NCBI RefSeq assembly: GCF_040545335.1 | Contig: NZ_JBEPLU010000001.1 | Coordinates: 1,922,001-1,986,000, forward strand | Direction: 5' to 3' | Source: Phenylobacterium koreense | GTDB lineage: Bacteria; Pseudomonadota; Alphaproteobacteria; Caulobacterales; Caulobacteraceae | Length of the DNA: 64,000 nt | Notes under the pieces: model-generated | Told to the model about the DNA's origin: nothing | Database searches by the model: none | What the model saw: the letters and a program-made list of their open reading frames with translations, nothing else | Shown: piece after piece, positions 1 to 9,379 of the stretch | Layout of the letters: each line of letters opens with the position of its first letter | Position numbering within the stretch: the first letter of the stretch is position 1 | Position numbers and translations under genes: made by a program

Positions 1-169
1 GATCGAGCAGACCATCCGCGAGACCCTGCCGCCGGGTTTCCAGCGCGCCGAGTTCCTGGTCGAACGCGGCCAGATCGACCGGGTGGTCACCCGCGGCGAG
101 ATGCGTTCGACCCTGGGTTCGATCCTCAAGACCCTGATGATGGGGCGCGAAGCTTCGAAAGCCGCCTGA
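1..169 (+). CDS. accD: Acetyl-CoA carboxylase carboxyltransferase beta subunit, C-terminal end (partial)
   Basis: This is the last 55 codons of a gene that enters from the left edge; the reading frame starts at base 2 and ends in TGA at 167-169. The peptide has the AccD C-terminal pattern: [16 protein letters not shown], then DRVVTR and the [11 protein letters not shown] helix. AccD joins AccA to form the carboxyltransferase half of acetyl-CoA carboxylase, which makes malonyl-CoA for fatty acid synthesis. folC follows 117 bases later on the same strand, and accD-folC is a common bacterial gene order. The zinc finger and catalytic core lie outside the window. Confidence 0.9.
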   Translation, partial: IEQTIRETLPPGFQRAEFLVERGQIDRVVTRGEMRSTLGSILKTLMMGREASKAA

Positions 170-286
170 CCGGAGCAGGCGCCCGCCGGACGGGCGTCTC
201 GCATTCCCAAGCCCGCACCGATTTCACGCCTTCTCCCGCAAGGGAAATGCGGTTAGCTGACCGTGTCACGCGGGGGAACCTTCGCC

Positions 287-1606
287 ATGTATGATCCCAT
301 CCGCGCTTCCGACGAGGCGATCCTGCGGCTGCGGGCGCATCACCCGTCGCTGATCGACCTGACGACCGGCCGGGTCGAGCGCCTGCTCGCCGCCCTCGGC
401 CATCCCGAAAAGCGCCTGCCGCCGGTGATCCACGTGGCGGGCACCAACGGCAAGGGCTCGACCGTCGCCTATCTGCGGGCCATCGCCGAGGCGGCGGGGC
501 TAAAGACCCATATCATCACCTCGCCCCACCTGGTCCGGTTCGCCGAACGGATCCGGGTGGCGGGCGAGCTGGTCACCGACGAGCGCCTGTCCGAGCTTAT
601 CGACAAGGTCGAGGCGGCCAACGCCGGCGAGCCGATCAGCTTCTTCGAGATCACCACGGTCCTGGCGCTCCAGGCCTTCGCCGAGACGCCGGCCGATCTC
701 TGCATCGTCGAGGTGGGCTTGGGCGGCCGTTTCGACGCCACCAACATCTTCGACGCCCCGGCCGTGAGCGTGATCACGCCGGTCGACTACGATCACCTGG
801 AGATGCTCGGACCGGAGCTTTCCAAGATCGCCTGGGAAAAGGCCGGGATCATCAAGCACGGCCGCCCGGCCGTGGTCGCCCGGCAAATGCCGGAAGGCGA
901 GGCGGTGATCCTGGAGGAGGCCGAGAAGCTCGACGCGCCGGTCACCCTGATGGGGCGCGACTTCGACGCCTGGGAAGAGCGTGGGCGGTTGCTGGTGCAG
1001 ATGCCGGACCAACTCTACGACCTGCCGGCTCCAAGCCTGTTCGGCGGCTATCAGTTCGCCAATGCCGGTCTGGCGGTGGCGGCCGCTCTGGCGCTGGGCG
1101 ATCCGCGTATCGACGAGGCGGCGCTGGCCAAGGGCGTCTCCAGCGCGGTCTGGCCGGCGCGTTTCCAGCGCCTGACCGATGGCCCGATGGCGAAGCTGGC
1201 GGCCGAGCGCGGCTCGGACCTGTGGCTCGATGGCGGGCACAATCCCCATGCCGGCCGGGCCTTGGCCGAGGCGGCGGGGCGGCTGACAGCCCGCGATCCG
1301 CGGCCGCTGGTGCTGGTGGCGGCGATGTTCGCCCGCAAGGACGCCCTGGGCTTCTTCCAGCCCTTCGCCGACCTGAAGCCGAAGGTGCTGGCCACGACCT
1401 TCGATTCGCCCAATGCAGCCTCGGCCGAAGAGCTCGCCCAGGCGGCGCGCGAGGCCGGACTGGAGGCGCAGGTCGTGGCCGATGTGTCCGAAGGGGTGAA
1501 GGAAGCTCTGTCGGGAACGGGGCCTGCGCCGCACGTGCTGATCTGCGGCGGGCTGCACTTCGCGGGCGAAGTGCTGGCCATGAGCCCGGAGACCTGGCCG
1601 ACTTGA
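287..1606 (+). CDS. folC: Bifunctional dihydrofolate synthase / folylpolyglutamate synthase
   Basis: A 439-residue Mur-ligase-family enzyme that adds glutamate to dihydropteroate and to folates in the cytoplasm. The P-loop GTNGKGST lies about 50 residues in, followed by TSPHLVRFAERIRV, and the family motif LDGGHNPHAGRAL lies near residue 315. Length is normal for FolC. I chose the ATG at 287, which has GGGGGA upstream at about 271-276 and gives a family-like N-terminus; a GTG at 263 in the same frame would add eight residues. It follows accD on the same strand and converges with trxA across a hairpin-rich gap. Confidence 0.95.
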   Translation: MYDPIRASDEAILRLRAHHPSLIDLTTGRVERLLAALGHPEKRLPPVIHVAGTNGKGSTVAYLRAIAEAAGLKTHIITSPHLVRFAERIRVAGELVTDERLSELIDKVEAANAGEPISFFEITTVLALQAFAETPADLCIVEVGLGGRFDATNIFDAPAVSVITPVDYDHLEMLGPELSKIAWEKAGIIKHGRPAVVARQMPEGEAVILEEAEKLDAPVTLMGRDFDAWEERGRLLVQMPDQLYDLPAPSLFGGYQFANAGLAVAAALALGDPRIDEAALAKGVSSAVWPARFQRLTDGPMAKLAAERGSDLWLDGGHNPHAGRALAEAAGRLTARDPRPLVLVAAMFARKDALGFFQPFADLKPKVLATTFDSPNAASAEELAQAAREAGLEAQVVADVSEGVKEALSGTGPAPHVLICGGLHFAGEVLAMSPETWPT

Positions 1607-1637
1607 GGAGAAGTAGGCCGCCGCAGGCGGCCCTCGC

Positions 1638-1762
1638 CGTCTCGATGCTTTGCATCGAGACGCCTCCCCGCCGGGGGAGGATCTGGAGTCTCTTAAGATG
1701 CTCCCTCACTGGGGGAGCTGTCAGCAAGGCTGACTGAGGGGACCTCCCCGTCAGGGGAGGTC
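1638..1762. repeat. Cluster of perfect hairpins between convergent folC and trxA
   Basis: The 172-base gap holds several inverted repeats. One is an 11-bp stem at 1638-1662 (CGTCTCGATGC, loop TTT). A second is a 7-bp stem CCTCCCC/GGGGAGG at 1663-1680. A third is a GTCAGC-AAG-GCTGAC segment near 1720. The last is a 9-bp stem at 1741-1762 (GACCTCCCC, loop GTCA). Such G/C hairpins can end transcription from both sides or stabilise 3' ends, but none has a good U-tract. They look like dispersed intergenic repeat units; copy number elsewhere cannot be seen here. Confidence 0.6.
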
Positions 1763-1778
1763 CTCAAATGCGGTTACG

Positions 1779-2102
1779 TCAGATCCCGGCCTCGTTGAGC
1801 CATTCCACGATCTTCTGCTTGGGCATGGCGCCGACCTTCATCGAGGCCATCTGGCCGCCCTTGAACAGCATCATGGTCGGGATGCCGCGCACGCCGTAGC
1901 GCGAGGGGGTGGTCGGGCTGTCCTCGATGTTCAGCTTGGCCACGGTGACCTGCTCGCCGAGTTCGGCGGCGATCTGCTCGAGGGCGGGGGCGATCTGCTT
2001 GCAGGGGCCGCACCACTCGGCCCAGAAGTCCACCAGCACAGGCTTTTCCGCCTGCAGGACGTCCTTATCGAAGGACTCGTCGGTGACCGTCACGGTGCTC
2101 AT
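1779..2102 (-). CDS. trxA: Thioredoxin 1
   Basis: A 107-residue classical thioredoxin with the active site WCGPC at residues 30-34 and the cis-proline loop in GIPTMMLF. It is a general cytoplasmic disulfide reductase that takes electrons from thioredoxin reductase and serves ribonucleotide reductase and other targets. The ATG at 2102 has GAGGAGC a few bases upstream. It follows addA by 79 bases on the same strand, so it may be the distal gene of the repair operon or have its own promoter. Length and motifs are standard. Confidence 0.97.
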   Translation of the reverse strand: MSTVTVTDESFDKDVLQAEKPVLVDFWAEWCGPCKQIAPALEQIAAELGEQVTVAKLNIEDSPTTPSRYGVRGIPTMMLFKGGQMASMKVGAMPKQKIVEWLNEAGI

Positions 2103-2181
2103 GAAAAGCTCCTCATAGCCCAGCTCAGAATCGGTGGCTGCGGCTCTCGATCAGCCGATGTAGGCGGCCACGGCCCTGGTA

Positions 2182-5100
2182 TCAACCTTCCTGGGCGAGC
2201 TCGGCGAGGGCCCGGCGCCGCAGGTTTTCTGGCACCGCCATCAGCTTAGGCCCGTCGGTCCAGACCAGCGCCGCCTCGACGGCGCGGCCAGGGAAGACAT
2301 CCTCAAGCACAGCGGCGTAAATCGCCATCTGGCGCAGATAGGCGGGGTCTGCGTCCTCGATCCTTTCGGGCGAGGGGCGGTTGGTCTTGAAGTCGGCCAC
2401 GAGCACGCGATCGTGAAGCACGACCAGCCGGTCGAGCCGCCCGGAGATGGCCAGGCCAGGCGGCAGGCCGCGGGCCGTGCCGGCGATGGAAACCTCGGCG
2501 CGGCTGCCCGGGCCGAACACCTCGGCGAAGCGGGCGTCGCCCAGCACGCCGAGGGCGGCCCGGGTCATTTCGCTGCGCTGGTCGTCCGTGAGGTCGCGCT
2601 CGCGGGCGAGGATGCGTTCGGCGGCGGCCGGTCGCTCGGTGGCCGGCAGGTCGGGCAGGATCTGCAGCAGCTTGTGGATCAGGTCGCCGCGCCGGAACCG
2701 GCCCAGGCCCTCCGTACGGACCAGGGGCGAGGTCGCCGGCGTGATCGTCGCCTCGCCGAGCTGCGAGGGAGAGGCGTAGCGGGCGAAGGCCTCCGGCGGC
2801 GCCTCGACCTGGGCCCAGGCCGGCAGGGGCGCCCTGGACGCGGCGAGTGCGGTCGCGGCGCCGAGCGGAACCGGATCGGGGCCGAAGCGCAGGAACTCAA
2901 GGTCGCCAGCCCTCACGATGCGCCTGTCGCCGGCGACGTCGGCGTGGTCGAAGGCGGCGGCGACCGCGCCCCACCAGCCCTTGACGTTCTCCTCCTTGGC
3001 GGTGGCCGACAGCCGGCCGCAGAGCACCAGGCGGTCGCGGGCGCGGGTGAGGGCGACGTAGAGCAGGCGGGCGGCCTCGTCCTCTTCCTTCTTGGCGCGC
3101 CATTCGCGGGCCTCGCCGGAGGCGGCGCAGTCGGTGGCCTTGGAGGCGCTCCAGAGGAAGCCGCCGGCCTCGGTGGGCATCAGCGGCGCGCCGCGGGCGG
3201 TGCGGGAGAGCGTGGTCTCCGGCAGGAAGACGATCGGCGCCTCCAGGCCTTTGGCGCCGTGGGCGGTCATCACCCGCACCTCGTCGCGGTCGGCCTCCAT
3301 CTCGCGCTTGACGGTGATGTCGAGGCTGGCGAGGCCGGCGGCCAGGCTCTCCAGGTCCTCGACGCCGCGCCCCTCGGCGGCCAGGACCTGAGCCAGGAAC
3401 TCGTCGAGGGCGTCCTCGGCCTCGGCGCCCAGGCGCTCGAAGAGGCGGCGGCGCATGGAGCAGCCGGCGGCGTCGCGAAGAGCCAGCAGGCGCGAATAGA
3501 ACTCAAAGGGGCGCAGGTTGCGCGCGCCTTGCGCCCAGTCGGCGAAGGCGGCGGCAGCCTCCCATTCCGGCCGCTCGCCCCGGCGGCGGCGGAGAACGCC
3601 CGCCAGGTCGCCGGAGCGGCCCTTGGCCAGGGCGTAAAGGCTGTCGTCGGAAAGTTCGCAGAACGGGCTGCGCAGCAGGGCCGCCAGGGTCAACTCGTCG
3701 TGCGGGAACTGGGCGAAACGGGCCACGGCCAGCAGGTCGTCGAAGATGATGTGCTCCGACAGCGCCAGGCGGTCGGCGCCGGCCACCGGGATCTTCCGAT
3801 GCTTCAGGGCGCGGAGGATTTCTTCGAATAGCGCCTTGCGGCGGCGGACCAGGATCAGGACGTCGCCTGCGGTGGCCGGGCGGGGCTGGCGCGTCTCCTT
3901 GTCGAGCACGGCGTCGCCGCGGGCGATCAGGGCTTCGATCTCGGCGGCGATCTTGCCGGCCAGGCGCTTGTTGGCGCTGGCCTCGCCCTCCTCGTCCAGG
4001 GGCGCGTCCCAAGCCTCGCGCAGGTCGCCCTTGGCCTCGCGCTCCAGGGGCCAGAGATCGACGCAGCCATGGTCGGTGCGGACCGCCTCGTGGCGGATCG
4101 GCTCGATCTCTACCCGGGGCAGGATGGCCGAGGCCAGCTCGACCGGGGCGAAGGCGGCGTCGACGAAGCGCAGCACCTGGGGCGTGGAGCGCCAGGAAGC
4201 CAGCAGATCGACACGTTCGAAGCGGAAGCCTGCGCCGGTGGCGCGGTCCTTGTGGAACTCGAATTCCTGGATCAGCAGCTCGGGCCGCGCGCCCTGGAAG
4301 GAGTAGATCGACTGCTTCTCGTCGCCGACCACGAACATGTTGCGCTCGAGGGCGCGGTCGGTGGGGCGGCCGGTGCCGGAGAAGAACTCCTCGGTCAGGG
4401 CGCGGACGATGGCCCATTGTTCAGGCGCGGTGTCCTGAGCCTCGTCCACCAGGATGTGGTCGATCCCGCCGTCCAGCTTGTAGAGCACCCAGGCGGCCAT
4501 GGGACGGGAGGCGACCAGGCCTTGCGTCTTCTCCACGAGGTCGGTGAAGTCGAGGGCGCCGGCGGCGGCCTTTTCGATGGCGTAAGCGGCCAGATAGGCG
4601 CTGGCGAGGACGAGGGCGCCTTGGGTGTCGTGGGCTACGCGCGCGGCGCGGCGGCGTTCGCGGGCCAGCTCCAGGCGGTCCTGCTCGGCCAGCAGGAAGA
4701 AACGCAGGTCTTCGCGGACCTTGAGCCCGCTGGTCTTGGCGACCCAGGCGACCGGGGTGCTCTCGCCCTTCTCGGTGAAGAGGGCGGCGAGGCAGGCTTC
4801 GAAGCCGCCCTCGGGGCCGAGGGCCGCTATCAGCTTCTGGGCGTTGGCCTGGTCGGCCTTGCCGCCTTGCACGAGGATTTCGGCGCAGTCCTTCCAGGCC
4901 GAGCGGTTCAGCTCCGCCATCGCCGTCGCCTCAATGGCGTCGGGATCGGCTGGCGCGTCGAATCCGCAGACCTGCCAGATGTCCGCGACCGCGCCTTCGA
5001 GCCCGCCGCAGCGGTCGAGATAGGCGCCGAGCGCGCCGCGCTGGGCTTCGAAGGCGGCGAACATCCCCTGGAAGCTCTGGAAATCCAGGGCGACGGAGAA

Positions 5101-5634
5101 GCGGGCATAGGCCTGGGCGACCAGGCCCTCGCCGCGCAGGGCGAGCCTGGCGACGGCCTTGCGGGCGGCGTCGGCCACGGCGGCGCTGGCGGTGTCGTCC
5201 ATGACCCGGAAGCCCGGCGAGACCCCGGCCTCAAGCGGGAAGCGCCGCAGGAGCTTTTCGCAAAAGGCGTGGATGGTCTGGATCTTCAGACCGCCGGGGG
5301 TCTCCAGGGCGCTGGCGAAGAGGGCGCGGGCCTTGGAGAGGGCGTCGCAGTCGTAGTCACCGGGCGCTCGGCCCTCCAGGCGGGCCAGCTCGGTGCGCAA
5401 GGCGTCATCGTCGCGGACCGACCAACCACCCAGCAGGTTGTAGAGCCGGCGCTGCATCTCAGCGGCGGCGGCCTTGGTGTATGTCACGCAGAGAATGGTC
5501 TCGGGTCTGGCTCGGGCCAGCAGCAGGCGGGCGACCCGGTCGATCAGGGTCTTGGTCTTGCCCGAGCCGGCGTTGGCGGTGACGAAGGCCGAGAGGCGCG
5601 GGTCGGCGGCGGTCCTTTGCGGGTCGGGGCTCAT
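2182..5634 (-). CDS. addA: AddA subunit of the AddAB helicase-nuclease
   Basis: A 1150-residue UvrD-like superfamily 1 helicase with a C-terminal RecB-type nuclease. Visible motifs are Walker A ANAGSGKTKT at about residues 20-29, the Walker B-type DEAQDTAPEQW, the helicase motif ALTRARDRLVLCG, and the nuclease core VLVADFKTNRP near the C-terminus. With AddB it resects double-strand breaks to start RecA-dependent recombination, the role played by RecBCD elsewhere. The ATG at 5634 overlaps the addB stop in an ATGA tetramer, which implies translational coupling; an upstream in-frame start at 5664 would lie inside addB. Confidence 0.96.
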   Translation of the reverse strand: MSPDPQRTAADPRLSAFVTANAGSGKTKTLIDRVARLLLARARPETILCVTYTKAAAAEMQRRLYNLLGGWSVRDDDALRTELARLEGRAPGDYDCDALSKARALFASALETPGGLKIQTIHAFCEKLLRRFPLEAGVSPGFRVMDDTASAAVADAARKAVARLALRGEGLVAQAYARFSVALDFQSFQGMFAAFEAQRGALGAYLDRCGGLEGAVADIWQVCGFDAPADPDAIEATAMAELNRSAWKDCAEILVQGGKADQANAQKLIAALGPEGGFEACLAALFTEKGESTPVAWVAKTSGLKVREDLRFFLLAEQDRLELARERRRAARVAHDTQGALVLASAYLAAYAIEKAAAGALDFTDLVEKTQGLVASRPMAAWVLYKLDGGIDHILVDEAQDTAPEQWAIVRALTEEFFSGTGRPTDRALERNMFVVGDEKQSIYSFQGARPELLIQEFEFHKDRATGAGFRFERVDLLASWRSTPQVLRFVDAAFAPVELASAILPRVEIEPIRHEAVRTDHGCVDLWPLEREAKGDLREAWDAPLDEEGEASANKRLAGKIAAEIEALIARGDAVLDKETRQPRPATAGDVLILVRRRKALFEEILRALKHRKIPVAGADRLALSEHIIFDDLLAVARFAQFPHDELTLAALLRSPFCELSDDSLYALAKGRSGDLAGVLRRRRGERPEWEAAAAFADWAQGARNLRPFEFYSRLLALRDAAGCSMRRRLFERLGAEAEDALDEFLAQVLAAEGRGVEDLESLAAGLASLDITVKREMEADRDEVRVMTAHGAKGLEAPIVFLPETTLSRTARGAPLMPTEAGGFLWSASKATDCAASGEAREWRAKKEEDEAARLLYVALTRARDRLVLCGRLSATAKEENVKGWWGAVAAAFDHADVAGDRRIVRAGDLEFLRFGPDPVPLGAATALAASRAPLPAWAQVEAPPEAFARYASPSQLGEATITPATSPLVRTEGLGRFRRGDLIHKLLQILPDLPATERPAAAERILARERDLTDDQRSEMTRAALGVLGDARFAEVFGPGSRAEVSIAGTARGLPPGLAISGRLDRLVVLHDRVLVADFKTNRPSPERIEDADPAYLRQMAIYAAVLEDVFPGRAVEAALVWTDGPKLMAVPENLRRRALAELAQEG

Positions 5635-8624
5635 TCGCCGTCCTCCTCGCCGCTGGTGGACCATTCGAAGACGCGGGCCAGGTGGTCGTAGTCGCTGACA
5701 TGCAGTTTCACGAACTGCGGGGCGACGCGGGAGGCGTAGGGACGGCCGCGGTCGAACTGGTCGATCAGCTTGGCCAGGCCCTCCAGGGCGCGGGCGGCGG
5801 CGTCGGCGCTTTCCTCGCCGGCATGGGCGCGAATCTCCTCGCGACCGGCAGGTTTTCTGCCGGTGACTTCCAGATACGTCAGCTCTCCGGGCTCGACACG
5901 GCCGATTTCGGGGAAGCCGCCGGCGGCGAGGATCGCGGCCGTCAGGGTGAGCTGCGGCGAAAACCCTGAATCCACGACCTTTTTCGACGGGGCCTTGCCG
6001 GTCTTGTAGTCGAGGATGTGGCCATAGCCGCTATCGTCAACCTCGATGCGATCGGCCTTGGCGGTGACGATAAACGGTCCGCCGGGCGCCCCGATGGTCC
6101 GCTGGCCCGACAGCTCCACATGGATGGCGCGGCCGTCGGCGCGGCGCCGGGTCTCCAGCTCGGCCACCCAGAGCGCGGCTTCGCGGGCGAGCGCGGCCTC
6201 CCGCGCCAGGGCCTCGCGCGGCATGCCGGCGGCCTCCAGCTCGGCGACGTAGAGGCCCTCGAAGATCTCGGCGGTGTTCGGCGGCAGGTCGCGCGGAAAG
6301 TCGGTGGCGAAGCGCTCGAAGGCGGCGTGGATGGCGGTGCCGCGGGCGCGCGCCTCGACCGCCTCGTCGGGCCGCTCCAGCGGGTAGAGCCGAAGGATAT
6401 CGCGGGCCCAGACGGCGTAGGGGTCGCGGGTCAGGGCCTCGACGCGGGTGACGGCCATCTTGCGAGGCCGGTCCTCCAGCGGCGGCGAGGGCGCCGGGCG
6501 CTTGGCGGGCTTGTAGGTCTCGGCGGCGTCGAGGCTGCGCGCCCAGTCGAGCAGGTCGGGGCGGCCGGGCAGCTCGACCCCGGCGCCGCGGGCCAGGGTT
6601 TCCAGCCGCCAGAGCCAGCGGGACTTCACGGCCGGCGCGCCTTCGCGCCGTTCGGAGTGCAGCAGGATGACTTCGGGCGCGCAAGCGGCCTGGGCGAAGT
6701 CGTGGGCGGCGAGGCCGATGCGGCGCTCGGGCGGCGGCAGGCCCAGCCGCTCGCGCATGGGGCGGGAGAGGAACGGGTCGAGCGGCGCGCCTTGGGGCCA
6801 GACCCCTTCTTCCAGGCCGGCCACCACCAGGCGGTCGGCGCGGGTCAGACGGGCCTCGATGGCGCCGAGAATACGCAGGCGCGGATGGGTGGCGCCGCCA
6901 GTGCGGACCGTCTCGCCGCTGGTCAGGCGCGAGAGCAGGTCGGCGAAGCCGCGGGGCGTGACCGGGGGCAGGCCGTCGGATTCCTCCATAAGCCCGGCGA
7001 GCAGGCGACCGAGCGCTTCGCCGCCGTGACCGGCCCAGAGGCCGCCGAGGTCGCCGGTCTCGTCGGCGGCCAGCGTCTCCAGGGTCTCGGCCAGGCGGCG
7101 GGCGACGAGGGCGGGGGGCAGGCGCTCGGCGTCGAAAGCCAGGCGCGATATCGAGCCTTTCAGCGTGGCGACGAGGGCGAGGGCGTCGTCGGCCTGCTTG
7201 GTTGCGAGATGCGCTTCCAGGGCGCTCCAGGTGGTGCGCTTCGGACCGCGCAGGCCGTGCAGCTCGAGCTGGGTGCGCCGGAGTTGCAGAACGCCGGGCG
7301 GGATGGCGAGGCGAACCAGCGGGTGCTTGAGGATGGCCAGCAGGACGATCGGATCGAGCGGGTCGATCATGGCCCTGGCGAGCAGGCCGGCGAGGACGCC
7401 GCTGGGACAGCCGGAGAGCGAGAGGCCGGCCGAGGAGTCGGGGATCACGCCCCAGCGCGCGAGCTTGGCCGAGACCCGACGAGCGAGGGCCTGATCGGGG
7501 GCGACCAGGGCGGCGGTGCGGCCGGGCTGTTCGAGGGCTTCGCGCAGCAGGAGGGCGGCGACGGTGGCGGCCTCTTCCTCGGCGCGGGCGCTGATGACGC
7601 TGAGGCCGGAGAGGCCCTCGGCGATGGCGTCGACGCCGTCCTTCTCGCCTTCGCGGCGCAGGCTCTCGATGACCGATAGCCAGTCGGCGGTGCGTTCGGC
7701 CGGGCGCAGGGCTTCGTTGATCACCCGGCGGCGCCAGCGGCCCTGGGATTCCAGGGTGAAGGAGGCGGGCCAGGGCATGACCTCGCGACGGTCGACGCCG
7801 GCGCGGGCCAGCAGGCGTCGCATGGCGCCCTGGGGATGCTGCTCGCCGACCTCGACCCAGGCGGATTCGGCCAGGCTGTCGTCGAGCCCGGGCAGCACGA
7901 CCGCGCCCTGAGGGGCCCGCGCGACCACGCGCAGCAGGTCGGCGGTGGCCGGGGCCGTGCCGGTGGAGCCGGCGGCGATCAGCACCCCCTGCGGCGGGCG
8001 TTCGGTCCAGGCCTCCGCCAGGCGGCGGAGCAGGGCGACTCGGCGCTGGGAGACGTCCAGGAGGCCGAGCTCTTCCAGCCGGGCCGGCCAGGCGAGCTGA
8101 GCCATTTCCAGGAACTGGCGGCTGATGCGCCAATGCTCGGCGAGGTCGGCGTCCACGAGGTCGGCGAGACCCTCGCCAGTGACCTCCTCGATCTGCAGGC
8201 TGTCGAGGAAGCCGCCGAGGGCGTCGGCCAGCTCCAGGGCCGCTGAGGCGTCGAGCTCGCGGCCGAGCTCGACCTCGTGCGCCTTGACCAGGCGGGCGAG
8301 TTCGAAGCGTCGGCGCAGGGGATTGATGGCGGCGGGCAGCTCGACGGCGAGGTCGCCGGGCTCGAACGGCGGCTCCCCCTCGTCGAGGTCGCCCAGTGGC
8401 CTGATCTGCGGCGGCAGCACAGCCTTGCCGCCGCCCGCGGCGATGAAGGCGTCGGCCAGCGCCCGCGCGCCGCGCCGAGTCGGGGTGAGGATGATGGCCT
8501 GCGACAGGGCGTCGGGGCCGAGCGGTGTCAGGGCGTCATAGAGCCCGGAGGCCAGGTCCTGCACGAAGGGCCGGTGTGCGGGGATGTTGAACCACCGCGG
8601 GGCCGGGCGGGCGAAGAGGTTCAT
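5631..8624 (-). CDS. addB: AddB subunit of the AddAB helicase-nuclease
   Basis: A 997-residue alphaproteobacterial-type AddB. The N-terminus has the degenerate helicase motif ILTPTRRGARALADAF. GLEEGVWPQ follows at mid-length, and the C-terminal RecB-family nuclease has HILDYKTGKAP with the catalytic Asp and Lys. It pairs with AddA in break resection. The start ATG at 8624 gives the family-like N-terminus MNLFARPAPRWFNIPAHRPF; upstream in-frame starts would run into murU. Only 20 bases separate it from the murU stop, and it overlaps addA by 4 bases, so all three are probably co-transcribed. Confidence 0.95.
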   Translation of the reverse strand: MNLFARPAPRWFNIPAHRPFVQDLASGLYDALTPLGPDALSQAIILTPTRRGARALADAFIAAGGGKAVLPPQIRPLGDLDEGEPPFEPGDLAVELPAAINPLRRRFELARLVKAHEVELGRELDASAALELADALGGFLDSLQIEEVTGEGLADLVDADLAEHWRISRQFLEMAQLAWPARLEELGLLDVSQRRVALLRRLAEAWTERPPQGVLIAAGSTGTAPATADLLRVVARAPQGAVVLPGLDDSLAESAWVEVGEQHPQGAMRRLLARAGVDRREVMPWPASFTLESQGRWRRRVINEALRPAERTADWLSVIESLRREGEKDGVDAIAEGLSGLSVISARAEEEAATVAALLLREALEQPGRTAALVAPDQALARRVSAKLARWGVIPDSSAGLSLSGCPSGVLAGLLARAMIDPLDPIVLLAILKHPLVRLAIPPGVLQLRRTQLELHGLRGPKRTTWSALEAHLATKQADDALALVATLKGSISRLAFDAERLPPALVARRLAETLETLAADETGDLGGLWAGHGGEALGRLLAGLMEESDGLPPVTPRGFADLLSRLTSGETVRTGGATHPRLRILGAIEARLTRADRLVVAGLEEGVWPQGAPLDPFLSRPMRERLGLPPPERRIGLAAHDFAQAACAPEVILLHSERREGAPAVKSRWLWRLETLARGAGVELPGRPDLLDWARSLDAAETYKPAKRPAPSPPLEDRPRKMAVTRVEALTRDPYAVWARDILRLYPLERPDEAVEARARGTAIHAAFERFATDFPRDLPPNTAEIFEGLYVAELEAAGMPREALAREAALAREAALWVAELETRRRADGRAIHVELSGQRTIGAPGGPFIVTAKADRIEVDDSGYGHILDYKTGKAPSKKVVDSGFSPQLTLTAAILAAGGFPEIGRVEPGELTYLEVTGRKPAGREEIRAHAGEESADAAARALEGLAKLIDQFDRGRPYASRVAPQFVKLHVSDYDHLARVFEWSTSGEEDGE

Positions 8625-8644
8625 GGGCGTGCGCTTCCCGCCCC

Positions 8645-9379
8645 CTATCCTTTTGCGGGAGACGTGGACTTGGCGAGCTTGGCCTCGGCCGCCTCCCGGG
8701 CGGCAGGGTCGCCGACATGCATCCAGAATCCGTCCATGACCGCCCCGAACAGGCGGCCCTGCTCGGAGAGGCGCCACCAGACCGGGACGATGGAGAAGGC
8801 GCCGTCGGGCTCGCCGTCGAGGATCTGCGGCTTGAGGATCTGGAAGCCGATATTGGCGTAGGGGGTCGGCGGTTCGGGCTTGGCCGAGTGGGTCAGGCGG
8901 CCGGCGTCGTCGCGGAAGAAGCCTTGCGGGCCTTCGAAGCCGATGCCCTGGCCGCGGGGGACCAGCAGCAGGCAGAGGTCCATGCGGTCCGGATCCCAGG
9001 CCGCCTTGAGCGTTTGAAGAGCCGGGGTCTCGCCGTCGATCCAGAGGGAGTCGATGTTGGCGATGAGGATAGGCTCGTCGCCCAGAAGCGGCCGGGCGTG
9101 CCTGATCCCGCCGCCGGAATCGAGCAGCGCCGCGCGCTCGTCGGAGATCAGGATTTCGAGATCCTTCCGGCCGGCCAGATGGGCTTCCATCTGGTCGGCG
9201 AAGTGGTGGACATTGACCACCGCCCGCTCGACCCCGGCCTCGACCAGGCGGTCGAGCACCCGGTCGATCAGGGTGCGGCCGGCCACCTCGACCAGGGCCT
9301 TGGGCCGATCGTCGGTGAGCGGCCGCATCCGGGTCCCGAGCCCGGCGGCGAGGACCATGGCGGTCTTGATCCGGCTCAT
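8645..9379 (-). CDS. murU: N-acetylmuramate-1-phosphate uridylyltransferase (MurU-like nucleotidyltransferase)
   Basis: A 244-residue sugar-nucleotide transferase with the pyrophosphorylase signature AAGLGTRMRPLTDDRPKALVEVAG at the N-terminus. The family includes mannose-1-phosphate guanylyltransferases, but the gene directly after an AmgK-like kinase is the arrangement known for MurU. MurU turns MurNAc-1-phosphate into UDP-MurNAc in peptidoglycan recycling. Its start overlaps the amgK stop in ATGA. Assignment to MurU rather than another NDP-sugar synthase rests mainly on this neighbour. Confidence 0.85.
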   Translation of the reverse strand: MSRIKTAMVLAAGLGTRMRPLTDDRPKALVEVAGRTLIDRVLDRLVEAGVERAVVNVHHFADQMEAHLAGRKDLEILISDERAALLDSGGGIRHARPLLGDEPILIANIDSLWIDGETPALQTLKAAWDPDRMDLCLLLVPRGQGIGFEGPQGFFRDDAGRLTHSAKPEPPTPYANIGFQILKPQILDGEPDGAFSIVPVWWRLSEQGRLFGAVMDGFWMHVGDPAAREAAEAKLAKSTSPAKG

